Source: Kingella sp. (in: b-proteobacteria) (GTDB lineage Bacteria; Pseudomonadota; Gammaproteobacteria; Burkholderiales; Neisseriaceae). Taken from it: a stretch of DNA of 49,410 nt. The DNA is taken from the NCBI RefSeq assembly GCF_030527935.1, contig NZ_JAUMZV010000016.1:1-49410 (forward strand), written 5' to 3'. Shown here piece after piece: positions 23,163 to 32,443 of this stretch. A program made the position numbers and the translations under genes. The notes beneath the pieces are model-generated. The model saw only the letters and a list, made by a program, of their open reading frames with translations. It searched no databases and was not told the DNA's origin. Position 1 is the stretch's first letter; each line of letters opens with the position of its first letter.

Positions 23163-26075
23163 TTAGCCACCCAATTCATCCAGCAATTGCTGCGCTTGCG
23201 CTTGAATATCGCCATTGGATTCCGTAACCAGCTCACGCAAGGTTTCGCGCGCCGCCACGGCATCATCAATTTCCAAATACATTTTTGCCAATTCCAGTTT
23301 CGCTTCCAAAGGCTCGGTTAAGCCCACCGCTTCGGAAACAAAGCCCGCATCGTTATTGGGCGTTTCAGACAATTCTGCCATATCCCAAGAAGACAAATCG
23401 TCCACCGCTTGCTCGGGCGCAGGCGCGGCAGGCTCGTCAAACGCCAAATCATCAAACGATGGCGCAGATGCAGGTTGGTCAAACAAGGCATCATCGGCAA
23501 AACCAACCGCAGGCTCTGCCACAGGCGCAGCAGGCTCATCAAACGACAAATCGTCCAATGATGGCGCAGCTACGGCAGGCTCCTCCAGCGACAAATCAGC
23601 AAATGGCTGCTCAACAGGTTCAAATGTTGGCGTTTGCGCTGCAAAATCAGCCGCAGGCGTATTAAACGCATCGTCCAAACCAAAATCAACCGCAGCAGGC
23701 TCTGCCACAGGCTCATCCGCCAGCGCGAAATCCAAACCATCATCCAATGCCATCTCTGCCGCAGGCGCAGCGGGCGTTTCAACCGCAAAGTCGTCTAAGG
23801 CAAAATCCATAGCATTATCAACCGCTGGCGTTTCGGCAACAGGTGCATCCAAAGCGGGCGCATCCACGCTGAAATCATCCAATGCCACTTCGGGCGCGGT
23901 AAATTCCCTCGCAGGCTCAGCAATCGCAGGCGCATCCAAATCAGCCGCAAATTCAGGCACTTCGGGCGCATCCAGCGTAGGCGCAACTTCCGCAACCGCA
24001 GGCACATCCAAATCAAAATCAGACGATGCCGCAGGCGTATCCAGCGAGAAATCATCCAACGCAACATCGGGCGTTGCCACATGAGAAGCAGCAGCGGCAA
24101 CGGCGGCGGTGGCTGCGGCAGGCGCAACAATATCGCTGGCATCAAAATCTAAGAAATCATCGCTGGATGCGGTTGCTGCGGAGGCAGGCGTGTCCACAAT
24201 ATCGGGCAACGCATTGTTAAACGCTTCCAAATCAAACGATGCTTCTTCGGCAGGCGCGGGAATGATGTCATCTGATGAATCGTCAAACGACAAGAAATCG
24301 TCATCCGCGCTGACTGCCGTTTCAGGCTGCCCAATGGGCGTGTCATCAATAATGAAATCATCGGCAGCAAACGAACTATGGCTGCTGGGCGATACCGCAG
24401 GCGTTTCGTCTGCTGGCTCAATAGAAACGATGTCGTCCACTTGCCAATCGTTCGCGTCAAACGATGTAGCATTTTCTGCTACCAGCAAGGGATTGGCGTG
24501 GGGCGTTTCAGTTTCTGCTTCATCGGATACCGCCCATTCGTCCGAAGTATCATCAAATGGCTCGGGTTCAAAGCTGTCCAAATCAAATGATTGGCTGGAA
24601 GCGGCAGGCGCAGCAACGGTGTCATCAGGCGGCAAGTCAAAGAAATCATCACCGACTTCATCGGCTTTTTCCACGTTGGCATCCAGCATCCAATCGTCGG
24701 TCTCTGGGCTGGCTGTGCCATCAAATTGAATATCGCTGCCGTCAAATTCATCATCGCTGGCTGCTGCGCTGTCGTCATCAAACGAATCAGCACGCGATTT
24801 TTTGCGGCGACCCAACAAGTAAGCCGCGCCCAAGCCTACTACGGCTGCGCCAGCCACGCCGCCGCCAATCAACGTCCAATCCAAGCCTTCTTCCGCAGCA
24901 GGCTCTTCTGCTGGCGGTGTGGGTTGTGGCTCGGGTTGTTGCGGTTCGGGTTTTTCTTCCGCAGCAGGCGGTGTTGCAACCGATGCGGTTTCAACCGAAG
25001 CTGCTTGGCTGTCAGAAGCCACAGCAGGTTTTTCAGGCTGCATATCTTCCACAGGCGATGCTTCGGGTTTAGCTGGTTTATTTTCTTCAAGCGCAGGTTT
25101 AGACGCTTCTGGTTTCGCAGGCTCTACTGGTTTGGCTGGTTCTTCTTTGACAGGTTTTTCTGCTATGGGTTTTTCTACCGCAGGTTTTTCCGCAGCAGGC
25201 TTGTCTTCTGCTTGGGGTTTAACGGGTTCAACAAGTTTAACAGACTTACCTTTTACAGGCGGCGGTGTAACCACTTTGCTTGGTGTGGTTTCAACTGCAT
25301 CAGGTGCTGTATTTTCGGTTACGGCGGGGGCAACAATGGCTGCGCCGCGCGAAATGCGTGGCGATTGATGTTTGCGCTGCGCTGATTTGGCGTAGGCATG
25401 GAATTGCGATGCGGTGGGGATATACAGCGTTACATTGCGATACATTCTGCCATTGCGGAATGCGCGTGGGTTGGCTGCCATCAAGGCACGCATGGCGCGT
25501 TGTACGCTCATGCCATGCGGGCGATAACGCGCGGCGATGGAAGCCAAACTTTCGCCTGAATGCACACGATGGTAGCGCGGGCTAGCGGCGTGTGTTCTTT
25601 CTGCGCGTGGTGCAACTTCGGCTGTTTCTTGTTGAATTTCAATATCATCGCTTTCAATAACGCGACGTTGTTGCTGTGGTTTCAGTTCAACCGCTTTGCG
25701 CGTGCCGCGATTAGAATGCGCCTGTGAAAGATTAGGGCGATAGTGCGAAGGATTTATCATGGCGGTATATTGGCGAGTTTGATTGCCCGCGCGAACAGTG
25801 AAAGTCAAAATGGGGTCGTTTACGGCAGAATTGGAACGGAGACGAATAATAGCATTGCCATCGCCATGCGGGGCAACAGAGCCGCTGATGCCGCTACCTG
25901 ACACGCTTGCGCCGTTTTGCAATACCGCTTGGGCTTCTTGCCCTGTTACCACGATGCTGCCTGAAAAAGGTTCGCCCAGATTGGATTGCACGTTCACGCC
26001 GCCCATGCCCGCTACTGCGCTAAATGATGTGATTAGCGACAGCGATGCGGCAATCATTTTTGTATTCGTTTTCAA
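23163..26075 (-). CDS. fimV: FimV/TspA-family inner-membrane peptidoglycan-binding protein
   Basis: A 970-residue FimV homologue (TspA in Neisseria), a pole-localised scaffold linked to type IV pili. The layout is a signal peptide (KTNTKMIAASLSLITSFSAV), an N-terminal FimV domain (NVQSNLGEPFSGSIVVTG), a LysM motif at about 165-220 (YHRVHSGESLASIAARY), a Pro/Lys/Glu-rich linker, a membrane helix at about 400-420 (GGGVAGAAVVGLGAAYLLG), a long Asp/Ala-rich acidic repeat region at about 430-915, and the C-terminal FimV domain (LAKMYLEIDDAVAARETLRE). The start is TTG 26075: GGAG lies eight bases upstream and it gives a Lys-containing signal peptide, which ATG 26057 would not. An antisense frame is its shadow. 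Confidence 0.88.
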   Translation of the reverse strand: MKTNTKMIAASLSLITSFSAVAGMGGVNVQSNLGEPFSGSIVVTGQEAQAVLQNGASVSGSGISGSVAPHGDGNAIIRLRSNSAVNDPILTFTVRAGNQTRQYTAMINPSHYRPNLSQAHSNRGTRKAVELKPQQQRRVIESDDIEIQQETAEVAPRAERTHAASPRYHRVHSGESLASIAARYRPHGMSVQRAMRALMAANPRAFRNGRMYRNVTLYIPTASQFHAYAKSAQRKHQSPRISRGAAIVAPAVTENTAPDAVETTPSKVVTPPPVKGKSVKLVEPVKPQAEDKPAAEKPAVEKPIAEKPVKEEPAKPVEPAKPEASKPALEENKPAKPEASPVEDMQPEKPAVASDSQAASVETASVATPPAAEEKPEPQQPEPQPTPPAEEPAAEEGLDWTLIGGGVAGAAVVGLGAAYLLGRRKKSRADSFDDDSAAASDDEFDGSDIQFDGTASPETDDWMLDANVEKADEVGDDFFDLPPDDTVAAPAASSQSFDLDSFEPEPFDDTSDEWAVSDEAETETPHANPLLVAENATSFDANDWQVDDIVSIEPADETPAVSPSSHSSFAADDFIIDDTPIGQPETAVSADDDFLSFDDSSDDIIPAPAEEASFDLEAFNNALPDIVDTPASAATASSDDFLDFDASDIVAPAAATAAVAAAASHVATPDVALDDFSLDTPAASSDFDLDVPAVAEVAPTLDAPEVPEFAADLDAPAIAEPAREFTAPEVALDDFSVDAPALDAPVAETPAVDNAMDFALDDFAVETPAAPAAEMALDDGLDFALADEPVAEPAAVDFGLDDAFNTPAADFAAQTPTFEPVEQPFADLSLEEPAVAAPSLDDLSFDEPAAPVAEPAVGFADDALFDQPASAPSFDDLAFDEPAAPAPEQAVDDLSSWDMAELSETPNNDAGFVSEAVGLTEPLEAKLELAKMYLEIDDAVAARETLRELVTESNGDIQAQAQQLLDELGG

Positions 26076-26127
26076 AATTCATCTCCCTATCCGTGCGAAC
26101 GCCCGCAAACGGACTGATACAAAGCGT

Positions 26128-26289
26128 AGAACCTGTATTCACTATTGGCATAGGCATCTTTTATGCCCTAAAAACGCGGCTACTGCGTTAAAAATGCTCG
26201 CAAGGTGTCCAACCTTGCTGCGCTTTTTGCCTTGTATCCACGCTTTTATGTCATCAAATCTGCCTATGCCAATAGTGAATACAGATTCT
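26128..26289. mobile_element. 162-bp MITE-like element, copy 1 (gap 26076-26474)
   Basis: Termini AGAACCTGTATTCACTATTG and the inverted CAATAGTGAATACAGATTCT enclose a non-coding interior. It matches the copy at 39476-39637 in opposite orientation with the same length, and its left end matches the IS end at 147-177. It separates fimV from adk. The remainder of the gap is the divergent promoter region. Confidence 0.88.
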
Positions 26290-26474
26290 TAACAATTCTT
26301 AAAACGTTATGATAGCCTTTTATCCCTGTTTCTGCCAAGTAGAACTGCGTTAAACCGCCCAGAATATAGCTTACTTACCACAACTTAACGCAACAGCACA
26401 CCCCCGCCCCTTTTAGGCAGCCTGAAAACCTATTATTATGTGTTTTTCCCACTCTTGTTAACGAAAGCAAACAC

Positions 26475-27122
26475 ATGAAAGTTTTACTACTGGGCGCACC
26501 GGGCGCAGGCAAAGGCACACAAGCACAATTCATCACACGCGAATTTAACATTCCGCAAATTTCTACGGGTGATATGCTGCGCGCGGCGATTAAAGCGGGC
26601 ACGCCTTTGGGCTTGGAAGCGAAAAAAATCATGGATGCGGGCGGCTTGGTGCACGATGACATCATCATCGGCATGGTGAAAGAGCGCATCGCGCAAAACG
26701 ATTGCCAAAACGGCTTTTTGTTTGACGGCTTTCCGCGCACGTTGGCACAAGCCGAGGCGATGGTGGCAGCGGGGGTGGATTTGGACGCAGTGGTGGAAAT
26801 TGATGTGCCCGATGCGGCGATTGTGGAGCGCATGAGCGGGCGACGTGTGCATTTGCCATCAGGGCGCACTTATCATGTGAAATACAATCCGCCCAAAGTG
26901 GCTGGCAAGGATAACGAAACAGGCGAAGATTTGGTGCAACGCGATGATGACAAAGAAGAAACGGTAAAAAAACGCCTTGCGGTGTATCACGAGCAAACCG
27001 AAGTTTTGGTGGGCTTTTACAGCCAATTAACAGGCGAACACGCGCCGCGTTATATTAAGGTGGATGGCACGCAAGCGGTTGAACGCGTAAAAGACGATGT
27101 GATAACGGCGTTGAAGCAATAA
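26475..27122 (+). CDS. adk: Adenylate kinase
   Basis: Adk interconverts ATP, ADP and AMP and balances cytoplasmic adenylate pools. The 215-residue product has the P-loop GAPGAGKGTQ (7-16), STGDMLRAAI, the GFPRTLAQAEA motif, and a full-length LID domain (about 122-159, GRRVHLPSGRTYHVKYNPPK) without zinc cysteines. Length equals the long bacterial form. The ribosome site (GAAAG) is weak. A MITE lies between it and fimV, so the promoter must fall in the remaining 185 bases. It is followed by a DUS and a GAGCGAAG-family repeat. Confidence 0.97.
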   Translation: MKVLLLGAPGAGKGTQAQFITREFNIPQISTGDMLRAAIKAGTPLGLEAKKIMDAGGLVHDDIIIGMVKERIAQNDCQNGFLFDGFPRTLAQAEAMVAAGVDLDAVVEIDVPDAAIVERMSGRRVHLPSGRTYHVKYNPPKVAGKDNETGEDLVQRDDDKEETVKKRLAVYHEQTEVLVGFYSQLTGEHAPRYIKVDGTQAVERVKDDVITALKQ

Positions 27123-27230
27123 TCAACAATAAGGCAGCCTGAAAACGAGTAAAGCGGGTTTTAGCGAAGCGAAAGCAATATTGCCAAACCTGTTTTCAAG
27201 CTGCCTTAAAGCATAGAAAGGATGCAAACG

Positions 27231-27824
27231 ATGAAAAGAATTTGGCTTGCGGCATTGTTGTGCGGCGGTTTTCAGGCTGCCTTGGCGGATGGGGCTGACC
27301 ATTTGGATAGGCGGCAACAAATCTTTATGCAAAATATTACCGAATACAACAAAGAGTTCAGCGAAGTGGACGTGCCGATGCCTGCCGTGCCCAATCCCAA
27401 CGAAGGCGATTGGTTTGAGCTGTATATTGATAATATGTACAAAGGCAGCCCGCGCATTTTGTTGAGCAGCATCACGCAGGCGCAGGATGGCAGCGTGCGT
27501 TATGTGTTCAACAATCGCTCCGAAGCGGGCTACGACAACATCACCGCCGAAGGGCTGCTGTGCGTTACGGGCACGAAACTGCTGGATTCGGAAGGCTCTA
27601 AGCTGAAAACTTATGGCTATGCCGATTTGGTCAACCACCGCTGGATTGAGCCGCGCCATTCGCAATGGGTTACGCTGGGCGGCAAGCGCAACGCCACCGA
27701 CCACGTGCGCCGCGTGTTATACGATGCGTTTTGCTTGGACACCAAAGCGCGCAACAGCGATGAAGAATTGCGCGCGCAGGTGCGCAAACAAGGACGCTTG
27801 GCGAAACGCGAATACGGAAAATGA
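27231..27824 (+). CDS. CNP1-like family secreted protein
   Basis: A 198-residue protein with a Sec signal peptide MKRIWLAALLCGGFQAALA. FQAA in its hydrophobic core is a DUS read in frame (GTTTTCAGGCTGCCTTG). The mature part (FELYIDNMYKGSPRILLSSI, VRYVFNNRSEAGYDNITAEG, SQWVTLGGKRNATDHVRRVL) is the CNP1-like domain, common in beta-proteobacteria and of unknown role. I choose ATG 27231 because AAGGA lies nine bases before it; ATG 27222 overlaps that site. Cysteines in GLLCVTG and AFCLD could form a disulfide. Confidence 0.82.
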   Translation: MKRIWLAALLCGGFQAALADGADHLDRRQQIFMQNITEYNKEFSEVDVPMPAVPNPNEGDWFELYIDNMYKGSPRILLSSITQAQDGSVRYVFNNRSEAGYDNITAEGLLCVTGTKLLDSEGSKLKTYGYADLVNHRWIEPRHSQWVTLGGKRNATDHVRRVLYDAFCLDTKARNSDEELRAQVRKQGRLAKREYGK

Positions 27825-27930
27825 TTTTTAGGCTGCCTATGAGATGCAATAGGCAGCCTGAAATGCGTATTACGGCTCGCCCAACAGCGTTTCAGGCTGC
27901 CTGAAACCCTTTATTCAACAAGGATTGATT

Positions 27931-28809
27931 ATGTTCCACATTGCCCCGCCCAACATCGCCCCCTATCGCGCCCACGCGCAACAACATTTCCCCAGCTTGC
28001 TCCGCCCCCGCCCCAACAACAGCCACAAAGGCACGTTTGGCACGGTGGGCGTGATTGGCGGCGGCGATGGCATGGCAGGCGCGGCATTGTTGGCAGGCAT
28101 TGCCGCCTTGCAAACGGGCTGCGGCAAAGTGTTCATCGGCTTCAACCAAGCCACGCCGCCCAGCGCGGCTTATGCCTATCATCCCGAATTAATACTAGAT
28201 TCTGCCGCGCGAACGGTTCAGCGCGACCACATCAACACATGGGTGATTGGCTGCGGCTTGGGGCAAAACGAATCCGCCGCCCGCGCCTTGCACGCCATCT
28301 GGAACAGCAGCCATCCGCAGCTTATCCTAGACGCGGACGCGCTACATTTGCTGGTGAACCATCCCAAATTGTTCCCGCCCGCGCGGCACACCGATTTGGT
28401 GCTCACGCCCCACCCTGGTGAAGCCGCGCATTTGCTGGATGTCAGCCCCAGCCAAGTGCAAAGCAACCGCGCATGGGCGGCGCGTGAAATCGCCAACCGC
28501 TATCGCGCGTGGTGCATTTTAAAAGGGCATGAAACCGTGATTTCATCGGCGCGTGGCTTTTTGCACATTAACAAAACAGGCAACGCAGGCTTGGCAACCG
28601 CAGGCAGCGGCGATGTGCTATCGGGCATTGTGGGCAGCTTGCTGGCGCAAGGCATTGCGGCGGAAGAAGCCGTATCGGCAGCAGTTTGGCTGCACGGCGC
28701 GGCATCGGAGATTTTGGCGTATATGCAAGTCGGACCCATTGGCTTGCTGGCGGGCGAGATTGCCGAAACGGTGCGCTGGTTAAGAAATCGGCTCACGGCG
28801 AATATTTAG
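27931..28809 (+). CDS. nnrD: ADP-dependent (S)-NAD(P)H-hydrate dehydratase
   Basis: NnrD repairs hydrated NAD(P)H using ADP. The 292-residue product is a ribokinase-like fold with GTFGTVGVIGGGDGMAGAAL, VIGCGLGQNESA, LILDADALHLL, LTPHPGEAAHLL and the nucleotide-binding NAGLATAGSGDVLSGIVGSL. It lacks the N-terminal YjeF epimerase domain found in fused proteins such as E. coli Nnr, so the epimerase must be a separate gene outside the window. AAGGA lies six bases before ATG 27931. DUS surround the gene. Confidence 0.92.
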   Translation: MFHIAPPNIAPYRAHAQQHFPSLLRPRPNNSHKGTFGTVGVIGGGDGMAGAALLAGIAALQTGCGKVFIGFNQATPPSAAYAYHPELILDSAARTVQRDHINTWVIGCGLGQNESAARALHAIWNSSHPQLILDADALHLLVNHPKLFPPARHTDLVLTPHPGEAAHLLDVSPSQVQSNRAWAAREIANRYRAWCILKGHETVISSARGFLHINKTGNAGLATAGSGDVLSGIVGSLLAQGIAAEEAVSAAVWLHGAASEILAYMQVGPIGLLAGEIAETVRWLRNRLTANI

Positions 28810-28933
28810 CGTTGTCGCCATGATAAGGCAGCCTGAAAACAAAACCGTTTGCTGTTTCGCCAAATGGTTTTTTGTTGGATGGATGGGTTTTCAGGCTGCC
28901 TTTTATGTCTCGTCAGGCGATTAAGGCAGCCTG

Positions 28934-29070
28934 AAACCTTTGCAAAACCTGTAACCGATGGAGCATCGGCGGCTCGCCGACATTTTGGCAAATCAGTCAT
29001 GCGATGTTTATAGTCGTTTCAATTAAGTTTTATACAAGGCGGTGAGCCGACACTCCATTTTAGGTTTCAG
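28934..29070. repeat. Intergenic cassette with GGAGC-type core, copy 3 (gap 28810-29151)
   Basis: GAAACCTTTGCAAAACC, then GATGGAGCATCGGCGGCTCG and GCAAATCAGTCATG as in copy 2. The second half is interrupted or replaced by TATAGTCGTTTCAATTAAG... (29009-29042) before GAGCCGACACTCCATTTTAG. The rest of the gap holds DUS and the ihfB terminator. Confidence 0.7.
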
Positions 29071-29093
29071 GCTGCCTATCATCGCCGCCCAAC

Positions 29094-29126
29094 AAAAAAA
29101 CCGTATCCCAAAAGATACGGTTTCTT
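29094..29126 (-). terminator. Terminator of the rpsA-ihfB unit
   Basis: CCGTATC and GATACGG (29101-29120) form a 7-bp stem around CCAAAA; on the minus strand it is followed by a run of seven T. Confidence 0.9.
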
Positions 29127-29151
29127 CATCATAAGCAAACCAATAAACGTA

Positions 29152-29460
29152 TCAAGCTGCGAAGGCTTGGTCCACGCGTTCGCGCAATTCCTTACCTGGT
29201 TTAAAGTGGGGCACGCGCTTGGCGGGCACTTCCACTCGTTCGCCTGTTTTCGGATTGCGTCCAACGCGGGGCGGGCGGTAGTTCAAGTCAAAACTACCAA
29301 ACCCGCGAATTTCAATACGCTGACCTTTTGCAAGCGAGCGAGTCATGGTGTCCACCAAAACTTTTACGCCGTATTCAATGTCTTTGGCTTGTAGCTCCGT
29401 GCCTTCGTTGTTTTCAATAAACAATTCAGCCAAGCGAGCCATTAACTCTGATTTGGTCAT
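29152..29460 (-). CDS. ihfB: Integration host factor subunit beta
   Basis: IHF-beta pairs with IHF-alpha (not in the window) to bend DNA at specific sites. The 102-residue product has the HU/IHF fold, with RGFGSFDLNYRPPRVGRNPK containing the arm-tip Pro70 and TGERVEVPAKRVPHFKPGKE. It starts MTKSELMARLAELF, as in beta-proteobacterial IHF-beta. It lies 15 bases after rpsA on the same strand, the conserved rpsA-ihfB arrangement, and is followed by a strong terminator. Distinction from HU rests on the N-terminus and context. Confidence 0.94.
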   Translation of the reverse strand: MTKSELMARLAELFIENNEGTELQAKDIEYGVKVLVDTMTRSLAKGQRIEIRGFGSFDLNYRPPRVGRNPKTGERVEVPAKRVPHFKPGKELRERVDQAFAA

Positions 29461-29475
29461 TGTGTTTTACCTTAT

Positions 29476-31149
29476 TTAGCTTTTGTTCAAAGATGCTTTA
29501 AGCAAATCGCCCAAGCTGGTTGTGCCTGCATTGACTGCGCTGGCGGCGTTGATGGATTTCAACGCATCTTGGTCTTCTTTGCGGTCTTTGGCTTTGATAG
29601 ACAATTTAATGCTGCGGTTTTTGCGGTCAACCGACAAGATGATGGCTTCTACTTCGTCGCCTTCGTTCAGCTTGGTGGTCAAGTCTTCCACGCGGTCGAC
29701 AGCAAATTCGGATGCAGGCAAGTAGGCTTCCACTTCGTCTGCCAAGGCAACCACTGCGCCTTTGGCTTCAACAGATTTCACTGTTCCTTTCACCAACGCA
29801 CCTTTGTCGTTTACAGACAAGAAGTTGTTGAATGGGTCGCCTTCAAGCTGTTTGATGCCCAAAGAAATGCGTTCTTTTTCAACATCAATCGCCAACACAA
29901 CGGTTTCCACTTCTTCGCCTTTTTTGTATTTGCGAACCGCTTCTTCGCCTGATTCAGTCCAAGACAAATCAGACAAGTGCACCAAGCCGTCAATGTTACC
30001 TGGTAAGCCCACAAACACGCCAAAATCGGTGATGGATTTAACCGCGCCTTTGAGTTTGTCGCCTTTGTTGTAGTTGGCTTCAAATTCTAACCATGGGTTC
30101 GCTTGACATTGTTTCATGCCCAAGCTGATGCGGCGTTTGTCTTCATCGATGTCCAAAATCATCACTTCCACTTCGTCGCCCAGTTGCACGACTTTGCTTG
30201 GGTGTACGTTTTTGTTGGTCCAATCCATTTCGGAAACGTGAACCAAACCTTCGATGCCTTGTTCAATTTCTACAAATGCGCCGTAATCGGTTAGGTTAGA
30301 CACTTTGCCGAACAGGCGTGAGCCTTGTGGATAGCGACGAGCTAAGCCTTCCCAAGGGTCTTCGCCCAGTTGTTTCAAGCCCAAGGAAACGCGTTGTTTG
30401 TCTTGGTCAAAGCGCAATACTTTGGCTTCTACTTCTTTGCCCACTTCCAGCACTTCGCTTGGGTGTTTCACACGTCGCCATGCTAGGTCGGTGATGTGCA
30501 GCAAGCCGTCGATGCCGCCCAAATCTACGAATGCGCCGTAGTCGGTGATGTTTTTCACGATGCCTTTTACGATGGTGCCTTCTTGCAAGGTTTCCATCAG
30601 AGCTTTGCGTTCTTCGCCCAAAGTGGCTTCTAGCACGGCGCGGCGGGATACGACTACGTTGTTGCGTTTGCGGTCCAATTTGATGACTTTGAACTCAACT
30701 TCTTTGCCTTCAAATTGTGAAGTGTCTTTGATGGGGCGTACGTCCAACAAAGAACCCGGTAAGAAGGCGCGGATGCTGTTAACCATCACGGTCAAGCCGC
30801 CTTTTACTTTGCCGTTGATAACGCCTGATAGGATTTCGCCGTCTTCCATGGCTTCTTCCAAGGTAATCCAATCGGCTGCACGTTTGGCTTTTTCGCGTGA
30901 GAGTTTGGTTTCGCCAAAGCCGTTTTCTACGGATTCAATGGTTACGGTTACGAAATCGCCTACTTTAACTTCCAGTTCGCCCAAGGGGTTTTTGAACTCG
31001 GCGATGTCAATCAGCGATTCTGATTTTAAGCCTGCGTTCACGATGACGAATTTGTCGGTGATGTCCACTACTTCGGCGGTAATCACTTCGCCATAGTTCA
31101 TTTCTTGGGTGTTAGAGTACTCTTCCAATAACTGGGCAAAATTTTCCAT
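29476..31149 (-). CDS. rpsA: 30S ribosomal protein S1
   Basis: S1 binds mRNA leaders and delivers them to the 30S subunit. The 557-residue product has six S1 repeats: two N-terminal ones for ribosome binding (YGEVITAEVVDITDKFVIVN, SGVINGKVKGGLTVMV) and four RNA-binding ones (VKNITDYGAFVDLGGIDGLL, VSNLTDYGAFVEIEQGIEGL, VKSITDFGVFVGLPGNIDGL, VKSVEAKGAVVALADEVEAY). The start MENFAQLLEEYS at 31149 matches neisserial S1. As is usual for rpsA, no strong Shine-Dalgarno is present. Codon use is more biased than in its neighbours. It is transcribed with ihfB, and cmk is just upstream. Confidence 0.97.
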   Translation of the reverse strand: MENFAQLLEEYSNTQEMNYGEVITAEVVDITDKFVIVNAGLKSESLIDIAEFKNPLGELEVKVGDFVTVTIESVENGFGETKLSREKAKRAADWITLEEAMEDGEILSGVINGKVKGGLTVMVNSIRAFLPGSLLDVRPIKDTSQFEGKEVEFKVIKLDRKRNNVVVSRRAVLEATLGEERKALMETLQEGTIVKGIVKNITDYGAFVDLGGIDGLLHITDLAWRRVKHPSEVLEVGKEVEAKVLRFDQDKQRVSLGLKQLGEDPWEGLARRYPQGSRLFGKVSNLTDYGAFVEIEQGIEGLVHVSEMDWTNKNVHPSKVVQLGDEVEVMILDIDEDKRRISLGMKQCQANPWLEFEANYNKGDKLKGAVKSITDFGVFVGLPGNIDGLVHLSDLSWTESGEEAVRKYKKGEEVETVVLAIDVEKERISLGIKQLEGDPFNNFLSVNDKGALVKGTVKSVEAKGAVVALADEVEAYLPASEFAVDRVEDLTTKLNEGDEVEAIILSVDRKNRSIKLSIKAKDRKEDQDALKSINAASAVNAGTTSLGDLLKASLNKS

Positions 31150-31546
31150 GTTTGGTTTTGCTTTCAATGCACCGCCAAGGTGTGCGGGGTTGGGTTGGTT
31201 GATTTGCTTATGCCCTTGGCTCATAAACAAGGTGGTTTCAGGCTGCCTAAACGGGGCTGCGCTGGAAAAGGAAAACGGCGCATTATACGCGCTTTTTGGT
31301 TTTTGTGTAGGGTAGAAGGCTGTTTTTTTGTGTGTTTTTTGGTGATGGAGATTTATTGGGAGCAAGTGGGCATCCTGAAAATGGGGGTGTGCTTTTTGCG
31401 CAGGTGGGGTGTGTTTTTTATGCTGGGGAATGTTGAAGCGCGTGTTTCAGGCTGCCTTTGGATGGTTGAATTAGGCAGCCTGAAACGCAGTTTAGCGCGG
31501 TTAAAAGGCTTGCTGTTATTTTGGGCGATAAGGTGTTTACTGCGTT
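31150..31546. other. rpsA leader and upstream region
   Basis: 397 bases between cmk and rpsA. They hold one DUS near 31236 and a DUS inverted pair at 31446-31484 that can terminate cmk. The T-rich stretch at about 31300-31400 probably carries the rpsA promoter, though I see no clean consensus. No gene is evident. Confidence 0.5.
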
Positions 31547-32209
31547 TCAGGCTGCCTTTTGGCTAGCGTGATACCAATCCAGCACTTGCTGCACGGTGTC
31601 TTCTATGCTGCGGTGGGATGTGTCCAGCAGCTTGGCATCGGACAGTTGCTGCAAGGGGGCGGCGGCGCGGTTGCGGTCAGCTTCGTCGCGGGCTTCAATA
31701 TCGGCGAGAATTTGCGCGAATGCGGGGCTGTTTACCGCTACACCGATTTGTTTGGCGCGGCGTTCGGCGCGGATTTGCGCGCTGGCGGTCAGGAAAATTT
31801 TGAGCGCGGCCTCGGGGAACACGGTTGAACCCATGTCGCGCCCGTCTGCTACCAAGCCTTGCGCGGTTAAAAAGCTGCGTTGGCGTTGCAACAGCGCGGC
31901 GCGAACGGCGGGCAGTTTGGCAACGGCAGACGCGCCCATGCCGATGCGTTCGCTGCGGATGGCTTGGCTTACGTCTTGTCCGTTGAGCAGCACGGTTTGA
32001 CCACGAAATTCGGCGGGCAGTTGGGCGGCAAGCGCGGCGACGGCGGCTTCGTCTGCCCAATCGGCGTGTTGATTTTGCGCGTGCAAGGCGGTTAGGCGGT
32101 AGAGTGCGCCTGAATCAAGGTATGCCCAGCCCAGCGCGGCGGCAACGCGGGCGGCGATGGTGCCTTTGCCTGATGCGGATGGGCCGTCAATAGCGATGAC
32201 TTTTTGCAT
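31547..32209 (-). CDS. cmk: Cytidylate kinase
   Basis: Cmk phosphorylates CMP and dCMP. The 220-residue product has the P-loop GPSASGKGT (9-17), YLDSGALYRLTALHA, GLVADGRDMGSTVFPEA and KIFLTASAQIRAERRAKQ, all family hallmarks. AAGGAAA precedes ATG 32209. The frame is open upstream through a dRS3 element, which is not coding. The C-terminus HASQKAA-stop is read from a DUS. It stands upstream of rpsA, as in many proteobacteria. Confidence 0.96.
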   Translation of the reverse strand: MQKVIAIDGPSASGKGTIAARVAAALGWAYLDSGALYRLTALHAQNQHADWADEAAVAALAAQLPAEFRGQTVLLNGQDVSQAIRSERIGMGASAVAKLPAVRAALLQRQRSFLTAQGLVADGRDMGSTVFPEAALKIFLTASAQIRAERRAKQIGVAVNSPAFAQILADIEARDEADRNRAAAPLQQLSDAKLLDTSHRSIEDTVQQVLDWYHASQKAA

Positions 32210-32247
32210 GGTGGTTTCCTTGGGAATGGGTGGAGTTAGGGCAGCCT

Positions 32248-32443
32248 GAAACCTTTGCAAAACCCTAACAGCAGCCTGAAAGTAAGAAATGCCGTCATTC
32301 CCGCGTAGGCGGGAATCTTGTTTGATATTCAAGAATCTACGAAAAAACAAACCATTGTATAAATTTAACCAAGATTCCCGCCTACGCGGGAATGACGGAA
32401 AATTGACTATTTCTTGTTGCGTTTTGGGTTTTGCAAAGTTTTC
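32248..32443. repeat. dRS3-like hairpin element, copy C, inverted core (gap 32210-32755)
   Basis: Arms GAAACCTTTGCAAAACCC and GTTTTGCAAAGTTTTC; perfect dRS3-type 20-mers at 32297-32316 and 32374-32393. The interior is inverted relative to copies A, B and D, and the N8 core is GCGTAGGC instead of GCGCAGGC. The gap also holds six or more DUS; I see no gene in it. Confidence 0.82.

Noticed and set aside
23215..24084. Ser/Ala-rich 289-codon frame on the plus strand
   Set aside because: It is antisense to the Asp/Ala repeats of fimV, whose codons read as Ser/Ala in reverse. No start signals are present.
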